64,000 nucleotides of DNA from Fructilactobacillus lindneri DSM 20690 = JCM 11027. GTDB lineage: Bacteria > Bacillota > Bacilli > Lactobacillales > Lactobacillaceae. The stretch covers positions 62,001 through 126,000 of the forward strand of contig NZ_MIYK01000010.1 of the NCBI RefSeq assembly GCF_002907375.1. Direction: 5' to 3'. Positions 7,737 through 15,303 of this stretch are shown here, one piece after another; within the stretch, counting starts at the first letter, position 1, and every line of letters starts with the position of its first letter. The notes beneath the pieces are model-generated. The model searched no databases. It was given only the letters and a program-made list of their open reading frames with translations, and was not told the origin of the DNA. Made by a program: the position numbers and the translations under genes.

Positions 7737-7785
7737 AAAAAGCCAGTTAGACTAATGATTGTTAGTTTAACTGGCTTTTTTGTTT
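7737..7785 (+). terminator. Attenuator terminator before the cystine-binding-protein gene
   Basis: Stem AGCCAGTTAGACTAA (7741-7755) / TTAGTTTAACTGGCT (7762-7776), 15 bp with one G-U pair and a 6-base loop, followed by TTTTTTGTTTT. The 3' arm is almost a copy of segment D at 7661-7673, so D and the 3' arm compete for the 5' arm. It lies 35 bases before the start of the transporter gene, as expected for an attenuator. Confidence 0.85.
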
Positions 7786-7819
7786 TCTTGAATTTAATAA
7801 TCAGATTGGAGTAGAAAAA

Positions 7820-8593
7820 ATGAAGAAAAAATTACCATTAATTTTAATGCTGGGTTTGATCACATTGGTTTTAGCTGCTTGTGGGAATCAAAACTCAGAG
7901 ACTAAAGAAAAAGGAACTTTAACGATTGGATTAGAAGGAACATATCCTCCATATGCTTATCGCCAAAATGGAAAATTAACTGGTTTTGAAGTTGAATTGG
8001 CAAAAGACACTGCTAAAAAAATGGGTCTAAAACCTAAGTTTGTGACGACTGGCTGGGATTCTTTAATTCAAGGAATCAACTCACAAAGTTACGATGTAGT
8101 TTTTAATAATTTGGCAGAAAATCCAAAACGTAAAAAGCAGTTTAGATTTTCAAAACCATATGCATATTCTAAAGCAATTATTATTACTAAAAAAGATTCG
8201 CCAATTAAAAATTATAAAGACCTAAAGGGTAAAAAAGTAGCCGAGGGAACTGGAACTGATAATTGGAATAACGCTGTTAAACTAGGAGCTAAGCCGGTTG
8301 CTTCACCAGAGTTTCAAACTTCGATGGATATGATTGATGATGGACGGGTTCAAGCAGCAGTTAATTCCAAAGAAGATTTTGTTTATTGGCAAAAAAATCA
8401 TCCCAAAACTGATTTAACTTATCAAGTAATTCCTAGTAATGTGATTACTCCTGCTGCAATTGCTCCAATGATGAATAAAAATTCGAAAGAATTAAACCAA
8501 AAAATGAATAAAGCATTAGATGAAGAACGACGCGATGGAACTATGAAACGTTTGTCAATCAAGTACTTTGGAACTGACATTACGAACAAGTAG
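7820..8593 (+). CDS. Amino-acid ABC transporter substrate-binding lipoprotein, likely cystine
   Basis: The N-terminus is a lipoprotein signal with lipobox LAAC (Cys about residue 21), so the protein is anchored outside the membrane. The mature part is a family-3 solute-binding protein: GLEGTYPPYAYRQNGKLTGFEVELAK, then DSLIQGINSQSYDVVFNN, then FSKPYAYSKAIIIT and a C-terminal lobe with GRVQAAVNSKED. The GTYPP-type ligand loop resembles the TcyA/cystine-binding group. Cystine as ligand is inferred from this resemblance and from the Cys-codon leader upstream. The ribosome binding site is weak (TTGGAG). No ABC permease or ATPase gene follows; the next gene is another binding protein. Confidence 0.85.
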   Translation: MKKKLPLILMLGLITLVLAACGNQNSETKEKGTLTIGLEGTYPPYAYRQNGKLTGFEVELAKDTAKKMGLKPKFVTTGWDSLIQGINSQSYDVVFNNLAENPKRKKQFRFSKPYAYSKAIIITKKDSPIKNYKDLKGKKVAEGTGTDNWNNAVKLGAKPVASPEFQTSMDMIDDGRVQAAVNSKEDFVYWQKNHPKTDLTYQVIPSNVITPAAIAPMMNKNSKELNQKMNKALDEERRDGTMKRLSIKYFGTDITNK

Positions 8594-8612
8594 GATTCAA
8601 AGGAGATAAAAA

Positions 8613-9482
8613 ATGAAAAAATTTTGGAAATGGGCTGCTGGGATTGTAGTGGTTTTAGCAATCGGATTTGGTTTTTATCACACATTTATTGGTAATCACC
8701 AAGAAAATAATAGTTCTAAAACCATTACGATTGGTTCTTATGGTCCAGATACTGAAGTTTGGGAACACATTGCTAAATTACCAGAAACGAAAAAAGCTGG
8801 TCTTAATTTAAAAGTACAAGATTTTTCTGATGGAGTTTCACTAAATAAAGCTACATTGAATGGGGAAGTTGACGTAAATGCCTTTCAAATGTATGGATAT
8901 TTGAAATATTTTAACAATGAAAGTAAAAATGGCAAACTTGCTCCTTTAGGAACCACTTATCTAGAACCAATGGGAATTTATTCTAAGCGTTACAAATCTG
9001 TAAAAGATCTGCCAAAAGGTGCAACAATTGCGATTTCTAGTAATCCTGCCAACACTTCACGAAGCTTAAAATTATTACAAAGTGCTGGTTTGATTAAGTT
9101 AAAAGGCAAGCCAAACGGTGGTTTGTATAAGCCGGAAAATGTTGCTGATAATCATAAAGATTTGAAATTTCAAGAAGTTGATGATCACACTGGACCACGT
9201 TTGTTAAATGATAAAAATGTAGCCGCTGTGGTGATTGGTAATACGATGGCCTTACAAAGTCATTTGAACGTTAAACACGATTCGATTTATCATGAAAAGA
9301 TGGATCAATCTACTAAGAACAACATTAACGTCTTAGCAACCAACGAGAAAAATAAGAATAATCCGCAATACAAAAAACTAGTTAAGCTCTATCATAGTAA
9401 AGCCGCACAAGATTACATCAATAAGAAATTTAAAGGAACTAAGATTGATGTTGATAAGCCAGTTAGTTATTTGGAAAATTAA
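8613..9482 (+). CDS. MetQ/NlpA-family substrate-binding protein
   Basis: The protein starts MKKFWKWAAGIVVVLAIGFGFY, a membrane anchor or uncleaved signal without a lipobox cysteine, which is unusual for this family but seen in lactobacilli. The mature part has the NlpA layout: TIGSYGPDTEVWEHIAKL, EVDVNAFQMYGYLKYFN, LAPLGTTYLEPMGIYS, then AISSNPANTSRSLKLL and DDHTGPRLLNDKNVAAVVIGNT. Family members bind D/L-methionine or related sulfur amino acids for MetNI transporters. It follows the cystine-type binding protein by 19 bases with AAAGGAGA, so the two are one operon under the same leader. The partner ATPase and permease must be encoded elsewhere. Confidence 0.87.
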   Translation: MKKFWKWAAGIVVVLAIGFGFYHTFIGNHQENNSSKTITIGSYGPDTEVWEHIAKLPETKKAGLNLKVQDFSDGVSLNKATLNGEVDVNAFQMYGYLKYFNNESKNGKLAPLGTTYLEPMGIYSKRYKSVKDLPKGATIAISSNPANTSRSLKLLQSAGLIKLKGKPNGGLYKPENVADNHKDLKFQEVDDHTGPRLLNDKNVAAVVIGNTMALQSHLNVKHDSIYHEKMDQSTKNNINVLATNEKNKNNPQYKKLVKLYHSKAAQDYINKKFKGTKIDVDKPVSYLEN

Positions 9483-9501
9483 ACAATAAGGGATGATAAA
9501 A

Positions 9502-10218
9502 ATGAAGATTGGGATTACGGCTAATGTGAATCTAAAAAATCCAGATGATATCAATTTGAATTTTTCTAATTACACGGCGCGTGTTTTTTTACAATTGTTA
9601 ACAGCACATGAGATAATGCCGCTTATTATTCCAGTGGTGCCATCGTCCTTAATAAAAGAATATGTTGATTTGGTTGATGGAGTTTTAATTCCAGGCGGGC
9701 AAGACGTTGATCCAGAATTATTTCATGAAAAACCAATTTCAGAATTAGGAAAAACTTATCAGCCTCATGATCAACTGGAAATGCAGGTATTACAAGAAGC
9801 AATCAGACAACACAAACCAGTCTTCGGAATTTGTCGCGGGTATCAAGTAATTAATGTCGCTTTGGGCGGAATTTTGTATCAGGATTTAACCACTCAAATA
9901 ACTAGTAAAACCTTAAAACACAATCAGCCAGAAGAGATTGCAACAGCAACTCATACAGTTCAAGTAGCCGAGAATAGCAACTTAGCAAAAGCGGTTGGAG
10001 TCCGCCCAACCGTTAATTCCAAGCATCACCAAGGAATTAAGCAGGTTGCTCCGGGATTACGAGCAGTTGCACGAGCAGATGATGGAGTGATTGAAGCGAT
10101 TGAAAATGAAGACGCCAGTGTAGCAGGGGTGCAATGGCATCCAGAATATTTGTGGCAGCATGATGCCATTCAAGAACAGTTATTTTTAGATTTCTTTCAA
10201 CGAGTAAAAAATGGTTAA
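9502..10218 (+). CDS. Gamma-glutamyl peptidase, peptidase C26 family
   Basis: Class I glutamine-amidotransferase-like hydrolase of the PuuD/C26 group. The nucleophile elbow FGICRGYQVINVALGG (Cys about residue 110) and the C-terminal catalytic His/Glu block VAGVQWHPEYLW are both present; the start is GITANVNL, and VDGVLIPGGQDVDPELF is typical of the family. These enzymes cut gamma-glutamyl amide bonds, for example in gamma-glutamyl-GABA. As third gene of a Cys-leader operon with sulfur amino-acid binding proteins, release of cysteine from gamma-glutamylcysteine or glutathione-derived peptides is an attractive inference. I start at the ATG at 9502 because AAGGGA is well spaced for it and too close to the ATG at 9493. 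Confidence 0.85.
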   Translation: MKIGITANVNLKNPDDINLNFSNYTARVFLQLLTAHEIMPLIIPVVPSSLIKEYVDLVDGVLIPGGQDVDPELFHEKPISELGKTYQPHDQLEMQVLQEAIRQHKPVFGICRGYQVINVALGGILYQDLTTQITSKTLKHNQPEEIATATHTVQVAENSNLAKAVGVRPTVNSKHHQGIKQVAPGLRAVARADDGVIEAIENEDASVAGVQWHPEYLWQHDAIQEQLFLDFFQRVKNG

Positions 10219-10221
10219 AAT

Positions 10222-10262
10222 AAAATCAGCAGTGAATTGAGAAATTCACTGCTGATTTTTTT
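10222..10262. terminator. Bidirectional terminator
   Basis: Perfect 17-bp inverted repeat (AAAATCAGCAGTGAATT and its complement) with loop GAGA and T/A runs on both sides. It serves the peptidase gene and the converging DUF2798 gene. Confidence 0.88.
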
Positions 10263-10728
10263 AATTATTTCTAGTTTGGACTTTATCTAAAATCATTCTT
10301 GCAATTGGTCCGACAATAATTAATTGCAGGGGCAATGCTAAAATGAAATTTCTAATCCAGGTAATTCCAAAGTTACCCAAAGTAGGACTAGAAAATCCAT
10401 TTTCAATTACGATTCCAAATACAGACATACAAGTTACCATCCCTAATACCATTAATGTTGAAATACCAAGGGCAATCAAATAAGGTTTTTCTTCCATCTT
10501 AGGATTAAATATTAATTTGAAAAATATTCCTTTGGCAATGGGACCAACTAATAATAAATCAAATAAAGCTGCGACTAAGAGAGCTAATGGATAGCCCATA
10601 ATCACTTTTAGAAAAAGTGATCCATTGACACCAGTGCTAATCGCAATATTATATGTTTCCATTACTAGAACCATCATTCCGGCCATTAAGCCAGTAAATA
10701 ATAATTCTTCTTTAAAATTATTGGGCAA
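10261..10728 (-). CDS. DUF2798 family membrane protein
   Basis: The 155-residue protein has four membrane segments in two repeated halves. Each half contains a pattern of the DUF2798 type: GLMAGMMVLVMETYNIAI with LLLVGPIAKGIFFKL in the first, and STLMVLGMVTCMSVFGIVIE with LQLIIVGPIARMILD in the second. The internal duplication with a repeated VGPIA motif is clear. Its function is unknown in the literature I can recall. An AAAGGAG-type site lies upstream of the ATG at 10728. It stands alone between a terminator and the next minus-strand gene 70 bases upstream, which has no visible terminator, so read-through from that gene is possible. Confidence 0.8.
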   Translation of the reverse strand: MPNNFKEELLFTGLMAGMMVLVMETYNIAISTGVNGSLFLKVIMGYPLALLVAALFDLLLVGPIAKGIFFKLIFNPKMEEKPYLIALGISTLMVLGMVTCMSVFGIVIENGFSSPTLGNFGITWIRNFILALPLQLIIVGPIARMILDKVQTRNN

Positions 10729-10798
10729 ATTTACATCTCCTTTTCATAAGTATTGATTAATTTAACACAAAAAAATTTTTTTCGTAAGTTTTATTATT

Positions 10799-11827
10799 TT
10801 AAGCTTGAATAGGGTTATTTGTTTTCCAATCTTCATTAATATCCATTGTAATTAATTTATCTGATTGAGAGTTTAAGGTTACCTTAGTTAACGTTAAACA
10901 AGTGGGGATTTGTAAGTACAAAGTCCGATTTTTAATGTCATATCCAGACCAATATTGAGTGTAATCCGTTAGATTATGATTATTAGGATATCTACCCATT
11001 CCCTTTGGAATCATAACTGGTTTAAAGACATTATATAAAGTTGGGATGGCTTCTTCATCTGAAAAATCATTAATGTTATTGGCAATATACATGGAACGAA
11101 CAAATCTAGATGGTGAAGTATAATCGCCTGGCAATCCGAATAAGCCATATCCAGTTCCTTTTTCAATTGGTTCTAAGGGAAGTTTTCCACCGATATTACC
11201 ACTAGTAATGTTCATATCATTTAAAGAAATATAATTGCGAATGTTATTCGTATGATATGAATATTCTGGACTGTTGGTCATAACTCCAACACTGTCATAG
11301 ATTTTAAAAGCACCATTGTCGGTTGGCTCTAAAACAACGGCTGCCCCAGATTCTTCCATAAAAGTATAATGGGGGCTTAATGAAAGTTCATGATTTTTTA
11401 AATGATATTTTTGATCTAAAAGTCCTAGTTTACTTGTTAGTTCTTTTACTTCAGTAATATTTTTGCATTGCGATAAAATATATGTGAAAAATTCTTCGCC
11501 TAAAACGGGCTTTAAATTACGAGATTCTAAGGAGTCCAAAGAAGCATGAGTTGCTTCCGTTAAAATCTGAATATCTCCTACCAATCCTTTCTCGTTAATT
11601 CCATCGTATAAAATTTCAGAGTTTTTAAGACCTACTCCCATAATTGCATACTTGCTTTTCCAATTTTCTAATTCAGAGTGAATTTCATAATTAGCAGGAA
11701 TGTTGATAATTTGCGATGGAATTATAGCAGGTTCATTAGGAGTATCAAAAAATTGAGGAACAAAATCCATTGTTCTTCCCCAATATGGATTTCCTGATTT
11801 TGATTTAATAATAATTGAAGTACACAT
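10799..11827 (-). CDS. Choloylglycine hydrolase/penicillin V acylase family protein
   Basis: An Ntn-hydrolase starting MCTSIIIKSKSGNPYWGRTMDF, in which Cys2 becomes the N-terminal nucleophile after removal of Met, and Arg and Asp of GRTMDF are catalytic. Later family blocks are present: YDGINEKGLVGDIQ, VVLEPTDNGAFKIYDS-VGVMTNSP with the catalytic Asn, and LPGDYTSPSRFVRS with the catalytic Arg. At 342 residues it is a cytosolic enzyme of normal length. Members hydrolyse conjugated bile salts, penicillin V or N-acyl homoserine lactones, and sequence reading does not separate these. Bile salt hydrolase is plausible for a gut lactobacillus, but the habitat is unknown here. It appears to be transcribed alone. 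Confidence 0.87.
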   Translation of the reverse strand: MCTSIIIKSKSGNPYWGRTMDFVPQFFDTPNEPAIIPSQIINIPANYEIHSELENWKSKYAIMGVGLKNSEILYDGINEKGLVGDIQILTEATHASLDSLESRNLKPVLGEEFFTYILSQCKNITEVKELTSKLGLLDQKYHLKNHELSLSPHYTFMEESGAAVVLEPTDNGAFKIYDSVGVMTNSPEYSYHTNNIRNYISLNDMNITSGNIGGKLPLEPIEKGTGYGLFGLPGDYTSPSRFVRSMYIANNINDFSDEEAIPTLYNVFKPVMIPKGMGRYPNNHNLTDYTQYWSGYDIKNRTLYLQIPTCLTLTKVTLNSQSDKLITMDINEDWKTNNPIQA

Positions 11828-12041
11828 AAAAAGTCTCCTTAAATAAAATATCTTCTGTGGTAGTTGTCAGTTATAATGGTTACGTAAAATTTACTATAAT
11901 TATATACCTTGTTTATTAATCTTAAAAAATATTCAGTAACTAACTTAATGTAAGCGATATGTTATAATTAGTATAAATGTACCTGCCATCATTGTTACAA
12001 CAATAATAAAAATAAATAGTTAGTTAAAAGGGGATATTCTT

Positions 12042-13091
12042 ATGGATAAAATGAAAGCAGCAGAATTTATTAAACCTGGAGAAGTTCAAACAGTTGAGGT
12101 ACCGAAACCAAAGATTGAACAACCAGGAGACGCAATTATTAAAATTGTACGTGCTAGTGTTTGTGGCTCGGATTTATGGTGGTTCAGAGGTTTATCAGAC
12201 CGTCCTGCTCATTCACGAATTGGTCATGAAGCGATTGGGATTGTAGAAGAAGTAGGCTCGGATGTTACTGATGTAAAACCAGGTGATTTTGTAATTGCTC
12301 CATTTACGCACGGATGTGGTCATTGTGCTGCATGTCTAGCTGGATTTGACGGAAACTGTTTTAACAAAGAAACTGGTGGTAATACTGGTTATCAAGCTGA
12401 ATACCTTCGTTTTTACAATGCTAATTGGGCTTTGGTAAAAATTCCCGGCAATCCAGAAGATTATTCAGATGAAATGTTGAATTCTTTTGTTACTTTATCT
12501 GACGTTATGGCAACGGGTTATCATGCCGCTGCTAGTGCCGAAGTAAAACCTGGTGATACTGTTGTAGTAATGGGTGATGGTGCTGTAGGACTTAGTGGAG
12601 TAATTGCGGCAAAATTACGCGGTGCTAAACGAATTATTGCTATGAGTCGTCATGAAGATCGGCAAAAGTTAGCTAAAGAGTTTGGCGCTACTGATATTGT
12701 ACCGGAACGTGGTGATGAAGCAGTTAAACATGTGATGGAATTAACTGATAATGCTGGGGCTGATGCTATTCTTGAATGCGTTGGAACGGAACAATCAGTT
12801 GATACAGCTACTAAGGTTGCTCGTCCTGGTGCTATTATCGGTCGGGTTGGAATTCCGCAAAAGGCAGAAATGAATACAAACCAACTTTTCTTTAATAACA
12901 CTGGTTTACGCGGTGGAATCGCGTCAGTTACCACTTATGATAAAAAAGAATTACTTCAAGCTGTCTTGGATGGTAAGATTAATCCCGGTAAAGTATTCAC
13001 AAAACAATTTGACCTTGATCATATTCAAGATGCATATGAAGCAATGGATAAACGTGAAGCAATTAAATCGCTTTTAATTATGGATAAGTAA
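12042..13091 (+). CDS. Zinc-dependent alcohol dehydrogenase
   Basis: Medium-chain dehydrogenase of 349 residues. Catalytic zinc ligands: Cys in ASVCGSDLWWF, the His-Glu pair in GHEAIGIVEEVG, later loop residues; structural zinc region HGCGHCAACLAGFDGNC with the expected cysteines. The NAD(P) fold is VVVMGDGAVGLSGVIAAKLRGAKRIIAMSRHEDRQKLAKEFGA. The arginine/histidine after the second strand makes the cofactor ambiguous. It resembles the threonine/sorbitol/alcohol dehydrogenase group of lactobacilli with WWF after the first ligand; the substrate is not clear. AAAGGGG precedes the ATG, and TATAAT at 11963-11968 could be its -10. It stands alone with its own terminator. Confidence 0.88.
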   Translation: MDKMKAAEFIKPGEVQTVEVPKPKIEQPGDAIIKIVRASVCGSDLWWFRGLSDRPAHSRIGHEAIGIVEEVGSDVTDVKPGDFVIAPFTHGCGHCAACLAGFDGNCFNKETGGNTGYQAEYLRFYNANWALVKIPGNPEDYSDEMLNSFVTLSDVMATGYHAAASAEVKPGDTVVVMGDGAVGLSGVIAAKLRGAKRIIAMSRHEDRQKLAKEFGATDIVPERGDEAVKHVMELTDNAGADAILECVGTEQSVDTATKVARPGAIIGRVGIPQKAEMNTNQLFFNNTGLRGGIASVTTYDKKELLQAVLDGKINPGKVFTKQFDLDHIQDAYEAMDKREAIKSLLIMDK

Positions 13092-13102
13092 AAATATAAC
13101 TC

Positions 13103-13136
13103 AAAAAGGGAGAATATTAATTTTTCTCCCTTTTTA
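13103..13136 (+). terminator. Terminator of the alcohol dehydrogenase gene
   Basis: AAAAAGGGAGAA / TTCTCCCTTTTT, 12 bp, with a 9-base AT loop and a T-run. It is symmetric enough to act in both directions. Confidence 0.8.
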
Positions 13137-13259
13137 ACTAGTTTGATAAATATTTCTAATTTAATTTTGGTTATTTCTGTTCTGTGAATTTGATGATAGA
13201 ATACCAATTCTAAACTGAAGTGTAAATGAAATCGATTAATGATAAGATAGGATAGTCAA

Positions 13260-13725
13260 ATGAAATTGCAAAATTTACAGTATTTTGAAAAACTGATTGA
13301 ACTTAAAAATTATAGTGATGTAGCAAATTATTTTAATGTTGGGCAGTCAACAGTTTCTATGGGTATCAAGCGATTGGAACAAGATATTGGCTATAATCTA
13401 ATTGTCCATAAATCAAAATATAATGAGGTGATATTGATGCCAGCTGGAAAAGAATTTCATAAACATTCAAAAGAAATCGTGGTACATGTTGCTTTACTTG
13501 AAAAAGAAGTTGAAAGACAGTTACAACAGTTAATTTAAAAGGTTTCCAATTTTGATCAAAGACAAATTTAAATTAATAGTAATTAAATAAAATGATTTAG
13601 TTGACATTAATCTTGATTGCAATAATATTCCAGATGTATATATTTCGCTGGTTTGGCGTAAAAATTATGAAACAAATGAGCGAGAAGAAAATTTAGTAAA
13701 TACCATTATAAACTCAATTAAATAA
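13260..13725 (+). pseudogene. LysR-type regulator gene with large internal loss
   Basis: An N-terminal ORF (13260-13538, 92 residues) is a clear LysR helix-turn-helix: LQYFEKLIELKNYSDVANYF, then QSTVSMGIKRLEQDIGYNLI. It stops just past the linker. At 13606-13725, in another frame, 39 codons read INLDCNNIPDVYISLVWRK and then NYETNEREENLVNTIINSIK, which matches the extreme C-terminus of a LysR ligand-binding domain. A full gene would be about 290 codons; roughly 150 codons between the two parts are gone. The HTH part might still be made as a DNA-binding fragment, but a normal regulator cannot be. The intact terminator at 13755 marks the old gene end. Confidence 0.75.
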
Positions 13726-13754
13726 AGTTATTTTAATAATTAGCATCTTTTGCC

Positions 13755-13799
13755 AAAAATAGACTGAATAGATTAATTAATCTATTCAGTCTATTTTTG
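13755..13799. terminator. Bidirectional terminator before rarA stop
   Basis: A perfect 44-base palindrome (13755-13798, arms reading AAAAATAGACTGAATAGATT) with A- and T-runs at the ends. It separates the LysR remnant and the converging rarA. Confidence 0.88.
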
Positions 13800-13802
13800 T
13801 TT

Positions 13803-15137
13803 TTATTTTTTGGGATCATGTTCTTGATGCCAGGCATTAATTTGGTCTAAACGTTTAGCGAAAATACTTTCTTTTCCTTGATCAGAAGGGTAGTAATATC
13901 GATGTCCTTTTAAATTTTCGGGCATCGTATTCATTGTAGTTAATTTATCTTTTTCTCTTTGCGCAAATTTATACCCTTTTCCATAATGCAAATCTTTCAT
14001 GAGTTTGGTTGGAGCATTTCGAATCTGCAAGGGTACTGGTTCATTACGAGAATTTTTAACATCATGACTAGCCTTTTGTTCTGCTTTATCAATCGCATTA
14101 GATTTAGGTGCAAGTGCTAAGTAAGCAGTTGCTTCAATTACAGCATCGGCACAGTCAGGCATTCCCACAAATTTACAGGCTTCAGTAGCATTGATAGTTA
14201 CATTTAAAGCATTTGGATCAGCCAATCCAACATCTTCGCTGGCAAAACGAACCAGACGACGCATGATATATAAAGGATCTTCACCGCTATCAAGCATGCG
14301 AGAAACCCAATAAATTGCGGCATCAACATCACTATTCCGCATTGATTTGTGAACAGCCGAGATTAAATTGTAATGTTCTTCACCATTTTTATCATATAAA
14401 AGTGATTTACGTGTGACAAGCTGTTTTAAATCATTTAAAGGAATTTCGACTGTATCGCCTTTCTTTTTGCCATTGGCAACAGCACTTTCTAAAATATTGA
14501 GAGCCACTCTCGCATCACCATTGGCAAATTCGGCAATGGAACGTAAATTTTCAGTGGTAATTTTTACTTTTAACTTACCAAAACCGTTGGGATTTTTGAT
14601 TGCATTTTCTAGTAATTTAACAATGTCATCGGTGCCTAAAGCTTTTAAAACAAAGACTTTACTTCTAGATAACAACGCTGAATTAATTTCAAACGAAGGA
14701 TTTTCAGTAGTTGCACCAACTAAAATGATACTGCCATCTTCAACATAAGGTAAAAAAGCATCTTGTTGAGCTTTATTAAAACGGTGTATTTCATCGACAA
14801 AGACAATTGTTTTTAAACCCATTTTGCGATTGGCAGCGGCATTTTCCATAATTTTTCGTACTTTAGTAATACTAGTATTAACGGCACTGACGGTAATGAA
14901 TTCAGCTTGGGTCATTTGGGCAATGATTCTAGCCAAAGTAGTTTTTCCGGTTCCAGGGGGACCCCAAAGAATCAATGATGAGATTTGATCATGTTCAATC
15001 AGGCCACGCAAAATTTTTCCTTGACCGACTAATTGTTCTTGTCCTACAAATTCTTCTAAGGTTTGAGGACGAACACGTTCTGCTAAAGGTGTGTTATTTG
15101 CATTGCTTTTTGCATTAAACAACGATTCTTGTTTCAT
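13803..15137 (-). CDS. rarA: Replication-associated recombination protein A, AAA+ ATPase
   Basis: The 444-residue protein has Walker A GPPGTGKTTLARI near residue 58, Walker B VFVDEIHRFNKAQQDAF near 115, sensor region VGATTENPSFEINSALLSRS, and the family's C-terminal MgsA/RarA tetramerisation part (YWVSRMLDSGEDPLYIMRR, then APKSNAIDKAEQKASHDV and GYKFAQREKDKL). RarA/MgsA acts at stalled replication forks in the cytosol, interacting with single-strand DNA-binding protein and the loader machinery. The ATG at 15137 has AAGGAGG upstream. It is a single-gene unit ended by the palindrome at 13755. Identification is secure; the role in this species is by analogy. Confidence 0.95.
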   Translation of the reverse strand: MKQESLFNAKSNANNTPLAERVRPQTLEEFVGQEQLVGQGKILRGLIEHDQISSLILWGPPGTGKTTLARIIAQMTQAEFITVSAVNTSITKVRKIMENAAANRKMGLKTIVFVDEIHRFNKAQQDAFLPYVEDGSIILVGATTENPSFEINSALLSRSKVFVLKALGTDDIVKLLENAIKNPNGFGKLKVKITTENLRSIAEFANGDARVALNILESAVANGKKKGDTVEIPLNDLKQLVTRKSLLYDKNGEEHYNLISAVHKSMRNSDVDAAIYWVSRMLDSGEDPLYIMRRLVRFASEDVGLADPNALNVTINATEACKFVGMPDCADAVIEATAYLALAPKSNAIDKAEQKASHDVKNSRNEPVPLQIRNAPTKLMKDLHYGKGYKFAQREKDKLTTMNTMPENLKGHRYYYPSDQGKESIFAKRLDQINAWHQEHDPKK

Positions 15138-15252
15138 AGTTAACCTCCTTATTAAATATTTATCTGAATTTTTTATAAAATCGTGTGTTTCTATACGTTA
15201 GTGATTTTACCACAATTATTTATTGTGCTGATACTTAGCGTTTTTAAATGAA

Positions 15253-15284
15253 AATGGAACAAACTCAAAATGAGTTTGTTCCAT
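15253..15284 (-). terminator. Terminator of the surface-protein gene
   Basis: 13-bp perfect inverted repeat TGGAACAAACTCA / TGAGTTTGTTCCA, loop AAA, followed by TTTTCATTTAAAAA on the minus strand. Confidence 0.75.
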
Positions 15285-15303
15285 AAAAGTAAAAGTAATT
15301 TAG

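Noticed and set aside
7570-7740. SAM-, cysteine T-box or other known riboswitch before the cystine-binding gene
   Set aside because: No conserved riboswitch core was seen; the stems are fully explained by pairings of short neighbouring segments.
10750-10798. A7T7 tract as a terminator of the choloylglycine-hydrolase gene
   Set aside because: It has no GC stem, so I do not call it; the gene may read through into the DUF2798 gene.
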